This document shows positions 1 to 8,337 of a stretch of 35,039 bases of DNA, in pieces (positions within the stretch are counted from its first letter, which is position 1; the number at the start of each line of letters is the position of its first letter). The DNA lies in assembly GCA_011369465.1 (NCBI GenBank), contig DRQG01000044.1:1-35039 (forward strand), given 5' to 3'. The DNA comes from Caldithrix abyssi (GTDB taxonomy: Bacteria; Calditrichota; Calditrichia; Calditrichales; Calditrichaceae). The translations under genes and the position numbers were made by a program. The notes beneath the pieces are model-generated. The model was not told where the DNA came from. It ran no database searches and saw nothing but the letters and a program-made list of their open reading frames with translations.

Positions 1-1706
1 AAACTTTGAAGCTCAAGATAATTCCGAATATATTCCAGTTCATTTTCAAGGGTCGTCTCAATTTTATCCGAGTCCATTACCGTTTCACGTAATAGTTTGC
101 TGAATTTACCGAAAATATAATCCACTTTATTCCTGTCCTGTTTTTGGAACAGCGCCCCGATTGAGTTGAGTATATTTAGGGTAAAATGGGGATCAAGCTG
201 ATTGGTTATGGATTTGATTTGCAGCTCAGCAATCTTTTTCTCTGCCTTATACTTCTGTTCATCTCTGTACTTCTGTGCTTTTTGAATAAGCAGTAAAAGA
301 AGAAAAACCAGAATATAAACAGCGGCATAAATCAGATATTTAAAAAAATACAACGGGTTTTCATAATAATCATAATAATAGTGAAAGCTATCACCGCTGA
401 TGAATAGTTCTGTTCCTTTCAACCAGGGGCCTGGCGCGGCCATATAATGCAAGCATGAATTACCGGAAAAATCGATTGTAAGCGGCGATTTAAATCTTTT
501 ATCTGTTAAAAGTAATCGATCTCCGTCTTTTAACAGGAAGGCTCTTACTTTCTTTAGCCCCTTGTCAATATCCGTTTCGTAATAGTTTGTGTTGCTGACG
601 GGCGCTATTTTTTGCTCGGCAATTATACTAAGTTGACTATTCCATTCTTCAATTTGACCATTCTGTTTAATGATGAAGAATGTTTTATTCTTATTATTTT
701 CATTCGAAATCAAACAGGCATTCTGCCATTCTTCACTAAATTCAAATAGTTTTTGGCGGATCCGCTTGCCTTTGCTGTTGTATATTCCTATTGAACAGGG
801 GAACTTTTTATTTCCGGAATAAAGATTTAAAGCGACGAGGTAATTTTGTTTTGTGCTGCGAAGGGCACAAACCTTTAAAGTTGACGGATTGAATCCAATT
901 TTCAACGGTTTAAATTTATATTTTAACCGCGGATTGAAGACAGTCAGCCACGAATTGAAATCTGAAATAGAATTAGTTGAATCGCAATTTCCCGTGGCTT
1001 GAGTGCTGCCGCAAAATTCCAAAGTACCGTCCTTATCCAAATCAATTGCAAATGGGTCAATTGTGTTCAGGCAGTCATCCGGCGATACGTATAAGGTATC
1101 GTTAGCAATATTCAGCGCAAACATATTTCGCAGCGAAGCGCTGAAGCCTGAAACAATTGAAAAGTAAAATTCCTTCCAGCCATCGGCATTGACGTCATAA
1201 AAGCCGCAAGGATATATACCAACATCAACGGTATTATTTATTTTATGATATTCTGATATAAATTTGTTTGCAAACAGTGTTTTTTTACTGACAGGATTGA
1301 AACAGTTTAAGCGGATGTGATTGTTTTGCCAGGTAAAAATAAAAACTTCATCAAGTTGGTCATTATCTATATCCGCACAAAAAACAGGCTTAATATTTAC
1401 AAACTCGCCGTCAAAATTATATTGTCCCAGCACCTTTCCGCCGGTATAAACAATCACCGCCGTTTTACCATTCCAGGGACTAATTATTTCGATTTTCTCA
1501 CTTTGGCCGTTCTTGTCAAAGTCATTGTAAAATATACGCTTGTTTGATGCAACTTTTTCCCGCTTAATCAAATCAATTTTATACCTATCAAATATATGCG
1601 GCAGGAAATATGTTATCAGGGAGCCCAAAATTACAGCGATGAATGGTGTACTGGTCAGGTATTTAATAATCCGGCTTCTAAATTGATTTTTTTTGTCTTT
1701 AGACAA
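1..1706 (-). CDS. Sensor histidine kinase, FG-GAP-like sensor + LytS-type (His_kinase) domain, 3' end cut by window
   Basis: I translated this frame by hand; it is open for 568 codons and runs off the left edge. An N-terminal membrane segment lies at about residues 20-38. It is followed by about 400 residues with acidic DxDxDG-like motifs (FYNDFDKNGQ, ADIDNDQLDE, DVNADGWKE, DLDKDGTLEF) that resemble FG-GAP/VCBS propeller blades. A second membrane helix (about 453-474) and a short linker lead to QLDPHFTLN, the LytS/YehU-type phosphoacceptor motif (usual form NPHFLFN), with the histidine near residue 507. The ATPase domain must lie beyond the window. By topology the propeller region should face the periplasm. 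TTG at 1706 is chosen because an in-frame TAA sits just upstream and a TGGA lies seven bases before it. Partners, normally a LytTR response regulator, are not visible. The kinase call is firm; the ligand is unknown. Confidence 0.85.
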   Translation of the reverse strand, partial: MSKDKKNQFRSRIIKYLTSTPFIAVILGSLITYFLPHIFDRYKIDLIKREKVASNKRIFYNDFDKNGQSEKIEIISPWNGKTAVIVYTGGKVLGQYNFDGEFVNIKPVFCADIDNDQLDEVFIFTWQNNHIRLNCFNPVSKKTLFANKFISEYHKINNTVDVGIYPCGFYDVNADGWKEFYFSIVSGFSASLRNMFALNIANDTLYVSPDDCLNTIDPFAIDLDKDGTLEFCGSTQATGNCDSTNSISDFNSWLTVFNPRLKYKFKPLKIGFNPSTLKVCALRSTKQNYLVALNLYSGNKKFPCSIGIYNSKGKRIRQKLFEFSEEWQNACLISNENNKNKTFFIIKQNGQIEEWNSQLSIIAEQKIAPVSNTNYYETDIDKGLKKVRAFLLKDGDRLLLTDKRFKSPLTIDFSGNSCLHYMAAPGPWLKGTELFISGDSFHYYYDYYENPLYFFKYLIYAAVYILVFLLLLLIQKAQKYRDEQKYKAEKKIAELQIKSITNQLDPHFTLNILNSIGALFQKQDRNKVDYIFGKFSKLLRETVMDSDKIETTLENELEYIRNYLELQS

Positions 1707-2024
1707 TTTTTATTCCATTTAATTAAAAAACGGTTAACAAATATAATTGACTTAAATATAAAAAACCTGAGTGACGCTATGCAAAAATAATGGGTACGTT
1801 TTGACTTTTGAAATATCGACTAAAATTATATAACCAAACTACAATGGATGAGTATATTTTATCTCTTCCCCCGCTTGTCAGCTATAAGACCATTTTTTGG
1901 CATTACTACCGCCATATTCTCTGCTTTTGTATTTTCGATGAATTGTAAAGGAATTTTGTGTATATTGTAAAAAATAGAAGCAATTTTTGAAATCCGAAAT
2001 TGTATTGAGCAGAAGGGACTTTTT
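1707..2024. other. AT-rich divergent intergenic region
   Basis: This gap separates the divergently transcribed sensor kinase and UDP-sugar enzyme genes. Apart from the minus-strand promoter candidate I see no RNA gene, repeat or convincing ORF. The plus-strand gene has an AGAAGGGA ribosome binding site at the right end, but I could not pick a clear promoter for it. Confidence 0.5.
1755..1784 (-). promoter_or_regulatory. Candidate sigma70-type promoter for the sensor kinase
   Basis: On the minus strand TTGCAT (1784-1779) and TATATT (1760-1755) are separated by 18 bases. Transcription would begin near 1748, leaving a leader of about 40 bases before the TTG start. Read by eye only. Confidence 0.4.
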
Positions 2025-2981
2025 ATGCGTGTAGTTGTTACCGGGGGCGCCGGTTTTTTGGGATCGCATTTGTGTGACCGCTTGGTCAGCGAAGGCCACG
2101 ACGTCATTTGCCTGGATAATTTTTTTACAGGGAGCAAACAAAATATAAAGCACCTTTTACATAACGATAATTTCGAGCTGATACGGCACGACATTATCGA
2201 GCCTATCTTGCTGGAAGTGGATCAAATTTATCATTTCGCCTGCCCCGCCTCGCCGGTGCATTACCAGTACAACCCGGTAAAAACCATCAAAACCAGCGTA
2301 ATGGGCACAATTAATATGCTGGGGCTGGCCAAGCGGGTAAAAGCGCGGGTGCTGCTGGCCAGCACCTCGGAGGTATATGGAGATCCCAAAGTGCATCCCC
2401 AGCCGGAATCCTATTGGGGCAATGTAAACCCGATTGGAGAACGCAGCTGTTATGATGAAGGAAAACGGGTGGCCGAAACCCTGATGATGGACTACCACCG
2501 CCAGAGCGGGGTGGATATAAAGATTATCCGCATCTTCAATACCTATGGCCCGCGAATGGCCATACATGACGGACGGGTGGTCAGTAATTTTATTGTTCAG
2601 GCTTTGCAAAACAAAAATATCACCATCTATGGTCGGGGCACCCAAACCCGATCCTTTCAATATGTAGATGATTTGATTGAGGCGACCTATCGTATGATGC
2701 AGACGGATAACTTTATCGGCCCGGTGAATATCGGAAACCCGGATGAATTTACCATTCTGGAACTGGCCGAACAGGTAATCGATCTGGTTGGGTCTTCATC
2801 CAAAATCATCTACAAACCGCTGCCCAAGGATGATCCTGCCCAAAGGCAGCCGGATATCTCTCTGGCCCGTGAACGCCTGGACTGGCGGCCGACTATCCCT
2901 TTGCAAGAAGGGCTTAAAAAAACCATCGCTTATTTTGATCGATTGTTAAGCGAGAAAAACAATCAAACAATTTTAATTTAA
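2025..2981 (+). CDS. UDP-glucuronate decarboxylase (UXS-type) / NAD-dependent sugar epimerase family
   Basis: This 318-residue extended short-chain dehydrogenase/reductase probably converts UDP-glucuronate to UDP-xylose in the cytoplasm, supplying envelope polysaccharide synthesis. A Rossmann nucleotide motif GGAGFLG is at residues 7-13, with Asp31 (CLDNF) where NAD-binding members carry the ribose-binding acid. The catalytic set is visible as TSEVYGDP (114-121) and Tyr143-x3-Lys147 in SCYDEGKR. The TSE and SCYDEGKR strings, and the region from [10 protein letters not shown] on, are typical of UXS rather than GalE or RmlB. Length is normal for the cytosolic enzyme. The ATG follows AGAAGGGA at good spacing. 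No glycosyltransferases adjoin it, so the polymer it serves is unknown. Another decarboxylating or epimerising SDR cannot be excluded by reading alone. Confidence 0.88.
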   Translation: MRVVVTGGAGFLGSHLCDRLVSEGHDVICLDNFFTGSKQNIKHLLHNDNFELIRHDIIEPILLEVDQIYHFACPASPVHYQYNPVKTIKTSVMGTINMLGLAKRVKARVLLASTSEVYGDPKVHPQPESYWGNVNPIGERSCYDEGKRVAETLMMDYHRQSGVDIKIIRIFNTYGPRMAIHDGRVVSNFIVQALQNKNITIYGRGTQTRSFQYVDDLIEATYRMMQTDNFIGPVNIGNPDEFTILELAEQVIDLVGSSSKIIYKPLPKDDPAQRQPDISLARERLDWRPTIPLQEGLKKTIAYFDRLLSEKNNQTILI

Positions 2982-3077
2982 TTTTATTTTTTTACATAGT
3001 TTAATGCTATTTTGTATCAGCAGGCGTTTATTAAACAGACTCGAAAATTTCCACTAAAGTTTTAAGGATAGATATTT

Positions 3078-3683
3078 GTGACAAAACGATCAGGTAATAC
3101 GATAATTTTGTTATTGACCGCATTAACATTCATCGGCGGATATGCATTCTTAAGATATGCGTATAAAGTAACAGATAGCTTTCCCTTTACCCAGGAAATC
3201 GTTTTAATTATTTTAGGCACGGTAGCGACGGTGCTGATCACTGCTCTGCTTCTCAACAAGCAAACTGCCGTAGAATTGCAAAAAGAACAAAATATAAAAT
3301 TTCTTGAGCTGAAATCGAAAACCTACGAACAGCTTATAGCCCAAATAGAAGAAATTGTTTTGGCAGAAAACATATCCGATAGTGACATTATTCGTTTACA
3401 ATTCATCACCCATCGCCTGGCTATATTTTCTTCTCCGCCCGTTCTCGAAGAATTTCACCGCTTTCTGGAGGCCGTCAATCGTGTAGCCCGCGATAGAAAT
3501 ATCAGTTCGGAAGATTCCAAATCCCTATCCGAAAGTCTTGCCAGTTTGACTGTGAAAATCCGCCAGGATCTTTTAGGGGAATCGGATATTTTCAGCGGCC
3601 ACAGCCTGGATAAAATTAAAAAACAAATATTGGAGAATTCAAGCGAGTCCATGGAACTATCCATTTCTCTGAACGAGAATTAG
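3078..3683 (+). CDS. Unknown two-helix membrane protein with cytoplasmic helical domain
   Basis: I do not recognise this 201-residue protein. Two hydrophobic segments (about 9-27 and 38-60) form a hairpin. A charged region rich in Leu, Glu and Lys follows, beginning LQKEQNIKFLELKSK and probably helical or coiled-coil, and the C-terminus is polar. The predicted shape is an inner-membrane anchor with a cytoplasmic helical domain. The start is GTG, supported by AAGGATA about nine bases upstream. It lies alone between the sugar-nucleotide gene and yebC, with gaps of about 100 and 150 bases, so the context gives no role. Confidence 0.6.
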   Translation: MTKRSGNTIILLLTALTFIGGYAFLRYAYKVTDSFPFTQEIVLIILGTVATVLITALLLNKQTAVELQKEQNIKFLELKSKTYEQLIAQIEEIVLAENISDSDIIRLQFITHRLAIFSSPPVLEEFHRFLEAVNRVARDRNISSEDSKSLSESLASLTVKIRQDLLGESDIFSGHSLDKIKKQILENSSESMELSISLNEN

Positions 3684-3769
3684 GAAATCCTCTTATTCAG
3701 CATATTAGCAAAACCGCTTAATTGCAAAAAATACCCCTCATTCATCCCCTACAACCTTCGTGCCAGCAG

Positions 3770-3809
3770 TCCAAATATGTTTGGAAAACGGGGCGCTGTT
3801 TTGTAAATT
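3770..3809 (+). promoter_or_regulatory. Candidate yebC promoter overlapped by an inverted repeat
   Basis: TTGGAA (3781-3786) and TAAATT (3804-3809) are 17 bases apart, upstream of the yebC ribosome binding site. The perfect inverted repeat TCCAAA-TATG-TTTGGA (3770-3785) covers the -35 box and could be an operator. Seen by eye; function is inferred. Confidence 0.35.
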
Positions 3810-3836
3810 AGCTTCTTGTAATTTAAAGGAGGATGT

Positions 3837-4589
3837 ATGTCGGGTCATTCCAAATGGCATTCCATTAAACACAAAAAAGCCAAAGTTGATGCGGCACGCG
3901 GCAGAATTTTTACAAAAATTATAAAAGAACTCACTGTAGCGGCTCGGATGGCCGGAGGCGATCCGGCGGCAAATCCCCGGTTAAGAGTTGCCCTGGCCCA
4001 GGCCAAAGCGGCCAATATGCCGGCAAAAAATATAGATAACGCCATAAAAAAAGGTACGGGTGAACTGCCCGGCGTGGTGTATGAAGACGTTACTTACGAA
4101 GGATACGGCCCCGGCGGCGTAGCTATGTATATTACTGCTGTAACGGATAATAAAAACCGCACCGTTGCGGAAATTCGTCATCTGCTGGGCAAATACGGCG
4201 GTAATCTGGGCGAGTCGGGCAGTGTGGCCTGGATGTTCGAGAAAAAAGGCCTGATCACCGTTCCGCGTGATCGGTACGATGAAGACGAACTGCTGGAAAT
4301 TGTGCTGGAAGCCGGTGCGGAAGATATGTCCGCTGAGGATGAAGTGTACGAAATATATACGGCCTACGAAGATTTCCATCAGGTACGCTCGGAGCTGGAA
4401 GAGCGGGGACTGGCCATCGAAAGCGCCGAGGTTACCATGATCCCGCAAAATACGGTTAAGTTGGAAGGCAGCCAGGCGGAACGTTTAATGAAACTTATGA
4501 ATGCGCTGGACGAGCATGACGATATACAGAATGTGTACGCCAATTTTGACATCGAAGACGCCGAGATGGAGCGCATCCTTTCGGAATAG
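3837..4589 (+). CDS. yebC: YebC/PmpR family protein
   Basis: This 250-residue cytoplasmic protein has the family start MSGHSKWHSIKHKKAK, the following ARGRIFTK block, and the acidic C-terminal half typical of YebC/TACO1. Members have been described as DNA-binding regulators and, more recently, as ribosome-associated factors helping translation of difficult peptide stretches, so the exact role is open. The ATG follows a near-perfect AAAGGAGGA site. It is the first gene of a long co-directional cluster and precedes ruvC by nine bases, a yebC-ruvC arrangement common in bacteria. Length is normal and nothing is missing. Confidence 0.96.
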   Translation: MSGHSKWHSIKHKKAKVDAARGRIFTKIIKELTVAARMAGGDPAANPRLRVALAQAKAANMPAKNIDNAIKKGTGELPGVVYEDVTYEGYGPGGVAMYITAVTDNKNRTVAEIRHLLGKYGGNLGESGSVAWMFEKKGLITVPRDRYDEDELLEIVLEAGAEDMSAEDEVYEIYTAYEDFHQVRSELEERGLAIESAEVTMIPQNTVKLEGSQAERLMKLMNALDEHDDIQNVYANFDIEDAEMERILSE

Positions 4590-4598
4590 CGGCAGATT

Positions 4599-5093
4599 AT
4601 GAAGATTCTCGGGATCGATCCCGGATTAAACATTACAGGATACGGAATTATCGAAATAGCCGGGGACGCCCATCCTCGGCTAATTACGTTTGGGCATATC
4701 CGCACCAGCTCCAAAAAGGCGCTTTCCGAACGGCTCTTCCGGATTTACAGAGAGTTGGATACGCTGATTCGTGCGGAAACGCCGGATATCTCGGCCATTG
4801 AAAATGTGTTTTACGCCGATAATGTTAAAACCGCCATTCTGATGGGGCATGTACGGGGTGCAGCTATTGTGGCGGCGATGAACAATGCGGTTCCTGTTCA
4901 TGAATACACCCCGCGCGAAGTAAAGCAGGCGGTAGTAGGCAACGGCGCCGCGGCAAAAAGCCAGGTAAAATTTATGGTGCGTAATTTATTGCGCATCAAG
5001 GAAGATATTCAGCCGGATGACGCTTCCGACGCTTTGGCGGTGGCTTTTTGTCATTGGCACAGAATGAAATTTGATAAACTGGTATCCGGATAA
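4599..5093 (+). CDS. ruvC: Holliday junction resolvase RuvC
   Basis: RuvC is the endonuclease that cuts Holliday junctions after RuvAB branch migration. This copy has 164 residues, slightly shorter than usual. The acidic catalytic residues of the RNase H-like fold are all visible: Asp7 in GIDPGL, Glu68 in AIENVF, and Asp141 and Asp144 in DDASDALA. It follows yebC by nine bases and is separated from the ruvA ATG by a single base, so translation of the two is probably coupled. The ribosome binding site is weak, which also fits coupling to yebC. Confidence 0.96.
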   Translation: MKILGIDPGLNITGYGIIEIAGDAHPRLITFGHIRTSSKKALSERLFRIYRELDTLIRAETPDISAIENVFYADNVKTAILMGHVRGAAIVAAMNNAVPVHEYTPREVKQAVVGNGAAAKSQVKFMVRNLLRIKEDIQPDDASDALAVAFCHWHRMKFDKLVSG

Positions 5094-5094
5094 T

Positions 5095-5694
5095 ATGCTC
5101 GACTATATCGAAGGAAAACTGGTACAAAAAACGCCGACTACTGCGGTGATTGACAATAACGGTTTGGGCTACAGCCTGCGTATCAGCGTATCGACCTCCG
5201 GTTTGTTACCGTCGGAAGGACAGCAGGTTAAACTGAAAACCTACTTGCATGTGCGGGAAGATATCCTGCAGTTGTACGGATTTGCCGAGGACGGCGAACG
5301 GGATTTGTTTCTGGCTCTTATTTCCATATCCGGCGTAGGGCCCAAATTGGCGCAAACTATCTTGTCCGGCCTTTCTCCGGATCGATTTGTTGCTGCCATT
5401 CAAAACAACGACCAGGCAACTCTGAACAATATTTCCGGTGTGGGTAAAAAAACAGCCGAGCGGCTGTTGGTGGAAATGCGCGACAAAATAAAATCCATTG
5501 CCTCAGCTGCTGCTGCCGATGGACTGAGCGCGCCGCCGTTTGCCGCTACCGCTGCCGAAAATGAGGCGCTTATGGCCTTGCTTTCTTTGGGATATTCCCG
5601 GCAAAAAGCGGAAAACGCCATTCGCAAAGCTCAACATTCGGGTTCGATTGCAAGTACGGAAGAGCTGGTAAAAAAAGCTTTGCAGGTGATTTGA
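5095..5694 (+). CDS. ruvA: Holliday junction branch-migration protein RuvA
   Basis: RuvA binds the four-way junction as a tetramer and loads the RuvB motors. The protein has 199 residues: an OB-fold domain starting MLDYIEGKLV, two helix-hairpin-helix motifs (ISGVGPKLAQTIL and ISGVGKKTAERLL), an Ala-rich linker, and a C-terminal three-helix domain (ALLSLGYSRQKAE) that contacts RuvB. A TTG further upstream at 5071 is open in frame, but it lies inside ruvC and would add residues foreign to the family, so ATG 5095 is preferred. It sits one base after the ruvC stop. Confidence 0.96.
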   Translation: MLDYIEGKLVQKTPTTAVIDNNGLGYSLRISVSTSGLLPSEGQQVKLKTYLHVREDILQLYGFAEDGERDLFLALISISGVGPKLAQTILSGLSPDRFVAAIQNNDQATLNNISGVGKKTAERLLVEMRDKIKSIASAAAADGLSAPPFAATAAENEALMALLSLGYSRQKAENAIRKAQHSGSIASTEELVKKALQVI

Positions 5695-5706
5695 ATGGAT
5701 GGACTA

Positions 5707-5736
5707 TTGAAGTATCGGATGAATGGTATTTATAAT
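5707..5736 (+). promoter_or_regulatory. Candidate internal promoter ahead of ruvB
   Basis: TTGAAG (5707-5712) and a consensus TATAAT (5731-5736) are 18 bases apart in the 114-base gap between ruvA and ruvB. It could let ruvB and the following genes be expressed independently of yebC-ruvCA. Confidence 0.5.
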
Positions 5737-5808
5737 CCCAATATTTCATAACTCCATCGTTCTGTCATTCCGCTGTTCGTATTAAGTGAAAATGAAATTT
5801 GAGTATTT

Positions 5809-6828
5809 ATGAGCGATATCATACGCCCGGGACGGTTGGAAGAGGATCTGGACATTGAAGTTACCTTGCGCCCGCAAAGGCTGGAAGATTTTGTCGGGCA
5901 GACCAAGGTAAAGGAAAACCTGGCGGTATTCATTCAGGCAGCCCGTCACCGTCAGGAAGCTCTGGATCACGTTCTGCTTTACGGCCCTCCGGGGTTGGGT
6001 AAAACCACCCTGGCAATGATATTGAGTAAAGAACTCAATGTGGATATAAAGGTCACTTCCGGACCGGTGCTGGAAAGAGCCGGTGATCTGGCCGGACTGC
6101 TGACCAATCTTAACCAAAACGATGTTTTGTTCATTGATGAAATTCACCGGGTCAACAGCGTGGTGGAGGAGTATCTTTATTCGGCCATGGAAGATTACCA
6201 GATTTCCATCTTGCTGGATAAAGGGCCCAACTCGCGTTCGGTTCAACTGAATATACATCCTTTTACGTTGGTGGGGGCCACCACCCGGGCCGGTTTGCTT
6301 ACTTCGCCCATGCGCGCCCGTTTTGGGGTGGTGCTGCGCTTGAATTTTTACCAGCCCGAGGAGCTGTTTCATATCATCAAACGCAGCGCTAAGATACTTA
6401 ATATCGAAATCGAAGACGACGGCGCAATGGAACTGGCCCGGCGATCGAGGGGTACGCCCCGGATTGCCAACCGCCTTTTACGCCGTACGCGCGACTTTGC
6501 CCAGGTAATGGCCGATAACCGCATTACCCGGCAGGTGGCAGATATGGCCCTGGCTCGTTTGGAAGTGGACGAGAAAGGCCTGGATGAAATGGATAAACGG
6601 ATTTTACTGACTATTATCGAAAAATATCAGGGTGGTCCCGTTGGTATCAACACCATAGCTGTGGCGGTGGGGGAAGAAAGCGATACCATCGAAGAGGTTT
6701 ACGAACCCTATTTAATACAACAGGGATTTTTAAAACGGACGCCGCGCGGCAGAACCGTTACCAGTTTGGCATATCAACATTTTAATATCCCCTTGCGGGG
6801 AACACCGGGCCAGGCGTCTTTGTTTTAA
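5809..6828 (+). CDS. ruvB: Holliday junction helicase motor RuvB
   Basis: RuvB is the AAA+ hexameric motor that drives branch migration with RuvA. The protein has 339 residues with Walker [10 protein letters not shown] (59-67), Walker B FIDEIHR (Asp110-Glu111), the GATTRAG sensor/arginine region, and a C-terminal winged-helix domain with [10 protein letters not shown] and TPRGR. Length is standard. The gap after ruvA is larger than elsewhere in the cluster and carries its own promoter candidate. The ribosome binding site is weak (TTGAGTATTT before the ATG). Confidence 0.97.
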   Translation: MSDIIRPGRLEEDLDIEVTLRPQRLEDFVGQTKVKENLAVFIQAARHRQEALDHVLLYGPPGLGKTTLAMILSKELNVDIKVTSGPVLERAGDLAGLLTNLNQNDVLFIDEIHRVNSVVEEYLYSAMEDYQISILLDKGPNSRSVQLNIHPFTLVGATTRAGLLTSPMRARFGVVLRLNFYQPEELFHIIKRSAKILNIEIEDDGAMELARRSRGTPRIANRLLRRTRDFAQVMADNRITRQVADMALARLEVDEKGLDEMDKRILLTIIEKYQGGPVGINTIAVAVGEESDTIEEVYEPYLIQQGFLKRTPRGRTVTSLAYQHFNIPLRGTPGQASLF

Positions 6829-6853
6829 GCCCATAAATTAGTGAGGAGTTACA

Positions 6854-7885
6854 ATGAAACTATCAGATTTTTATTTCGAGGTACCCGAAGAGCTGATCGC
6901 CCAATACCCGGTCGAAAAACGTGATGAATCGCGCTTACTGGTACTCGACCGCAAAAATAAGACACGTCATCATCATATTTTTAAAGAAATTACGCAATAT
7001 TTAAACGATGGCGATGTTTTGGTTGTGAATGAGACAAAAGTATTCCCTGCCCGTCTGTTTGGTGTAAAAGAAAAAACCGATGCGCAGGTGGAACTGCTTC
7101 TGCTCCGCCAGTTGGAACAAACCATGTGGGAAGTTTTGGTGAAGCCGGCCCGCAAGGTACGCGTTGGCAACCGTATTCAGATTACGGATGATTTCGGTTG
7201 TGATGTCATCGACAATACGACCTCCGGCGGCCGTGTGGTTCGTTTTGATTATAACGGACAGGATTTTTTCGATCTGATTGAAAATGTCGGTCAATCCCCT
7301 CTTCCACCCTATATTAAACGGGAAGCAGAGGAAATTGACCGTGAAAAATATCAGACCGTTTATGCCAATAAGATCGGCGCCGTAGCCGCACCGACTGCCG
7401 GTTTACATTTTACCAACGAATTGTTGGATGAAATCCGAGGCAACGGCGTGAATATCGCTCCGGTAGTATTACATGTAGGTTTGGGAACCTTCCGCCCCAT
7501 CAAAGTGGAAGACCTTTCCCGTCATCAAATGGATTCCGAATACTTCGAGATCAGCGAAGAGTCTGCTCAGGTTATAAATCAGGCTAAAATGGACGGGAAA
7601 CGGGTTGTTGCCGTGGGCACCACCACCGTGCGCGTACTGGAATCTGCCGCCAATGCCGATAACCTGGTAAAACCGGCCAGCGGCTGGACGGATAAATTTA
7701 TCTATCCACCCTATAATTTTAAGATTATCGATTCGCTGATTACCAATTTTCATTTACCCGCATCCACATTATTTTTGTTAACCTGTGCGCTTGCCGGTAA
7801 AGACGAGGTAATGGAAGCCTATCAGGAAGCGATCGATAAAAAATATCGCTTTTACAGCTATGGCGACGCTATGCTGATTTTGTAG
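6854..7885 (+). CDS. queA: S-adenosylmethionine:tRNA ribosyltransferase-isomerase QueA
   Basis: QueA transfers the ribosyl part of S-adenosylmethionine to preQ1-modified tRNA, forming epoxyqueuosine at wobble position 34. The 343-residue product shows the family start (FYFEVPEELIAQYP), the block PTAGLHFTNELL, HVGLGTFRPIK, and the C-terminal TNFHLPASTLFLLTCALAG and YRFYSYGDAMLI. Length is normal. The ATG follows GTGAGGAGT. It lies 25 bases after ruvB, a common ruvB-queA pairing, and 7 bases before the IspF-like gene. Confidence 0.97.
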   Translation: MKLSDFYFEVPEELIAQYPVEKRDESRLLVLDRKNKTRHHHIFKEITQYLNDGDVLVVNETKVFPARLFGVKEKTDAQVELLLLRQLEQTMWEVLVKPARKVRVGNRIQITDDFGCDVIDNTTSGGRVVRFDYNGQDFFDLIENVGQSPLPPYIKREAEEIDREKYQTVYANKIGAVAAPTAGLHFTNELLDEIRGNGVNIAPVVLHVGLGTFRPIKVEDLSRHQMDSEYFEISEESAQVINQAKMDGKRVVAVGTTTVRVLESAANADNLVKPASGWTDKFIYPPYNFKIIDSLITNFHLPASTLFLLTCALAGKDEVMEAYQEAIDKKYRFYSYGDAMLIL

Positions 7886-7892
7886 GGGGTGT

Positions 7893-8336
7893 ATGCGCGA
7901 AAGCAGCCGAATCGGTATCGGATACAGGCGCTTCCGGTTTGAACCGGCAGATATGCGCTCTGCACAGGCCCAAAATGAGAGGAGCGAGGTAAAAACCGGT
8001 GAGCAGTGTATCGCTTTAACCATTGCCGACGCCCTTCTGGGAGCCGCCGCTTTAGGCGGAGTGGATGCACATTTCAGCAGCGATGAAGATCCGTTGACCA
8101 TCCTGCGCCAAAGCGAAAAAAAAGTCTATTTTTCAGGGTACGAAATCGTCAATATAGATATCAGTTTTGGTCCGCATTCTGCGCTTGATAAACCCGCACA
8201 GGAAGTCCTGTCTGACTTTCGCCGCTTACTCTTTATAAAATCGGAACAAATTAATATTAAATTTTTGCCGGTATTCGATCAGGGTTCTTCCCTTTTGGAA
8301 TGCCAGGCAGTGTGTTTGCTGGGCGGTAAAAAATAA
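7893..8336 (+). CDS. IspF-like protein lacking the active-site residues
   Basis: The 147 residues align by eye along the whole of 2-C-methyl-D-erythritol 2,4-cyclodiphosphate synthase (IspF). Shared features are RIGIGY at the start, DALLGAAALGG (46-56), the GYEIVNIDI strand, and the INIK and LECQAVCLL ends. The catalytic parts are gone. The DxH metal ligands after RIGHGF are Arg12 and Phe14. The third ligand, the His of the HSDGD loop, falls at Lys34 (VKTGEQ). The TTTE and GFTGRGEG nucleotide-binding stretch is FLPVFDQGSS, and the SRELL segment is shortened. The fold and trimer may persist, but synthase activity is very unlikely. The ATG has a strong AGGGGGTG site, and the reading frame is intact, so it does not look like a decaying gene. 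ispF often adjoins gltX and cysS, matching this position. Function unknown. Confidence 0.75.
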   Translation: MRESSRIGIGYRRFRFEPADMRSAQAQNERSEVKTGEQCIALTIADALLGAAALGGVDAHFSSDEDPLTILRQSEKKVYFSGYEIVNIDISFGPHSALDKPAQEVLSDFRRLLFIKSEQINIKFLPVFDQGSSLLECQAVCLLGGKK

Positions 8337-8337
8337 T

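Noticed and set aside
1317-1547. Plus-strand ORF inside the sensor kinase
   Set aside because: It is antisense to a long open frame with recognisable domains; no ribosome binding site or family resemblance.
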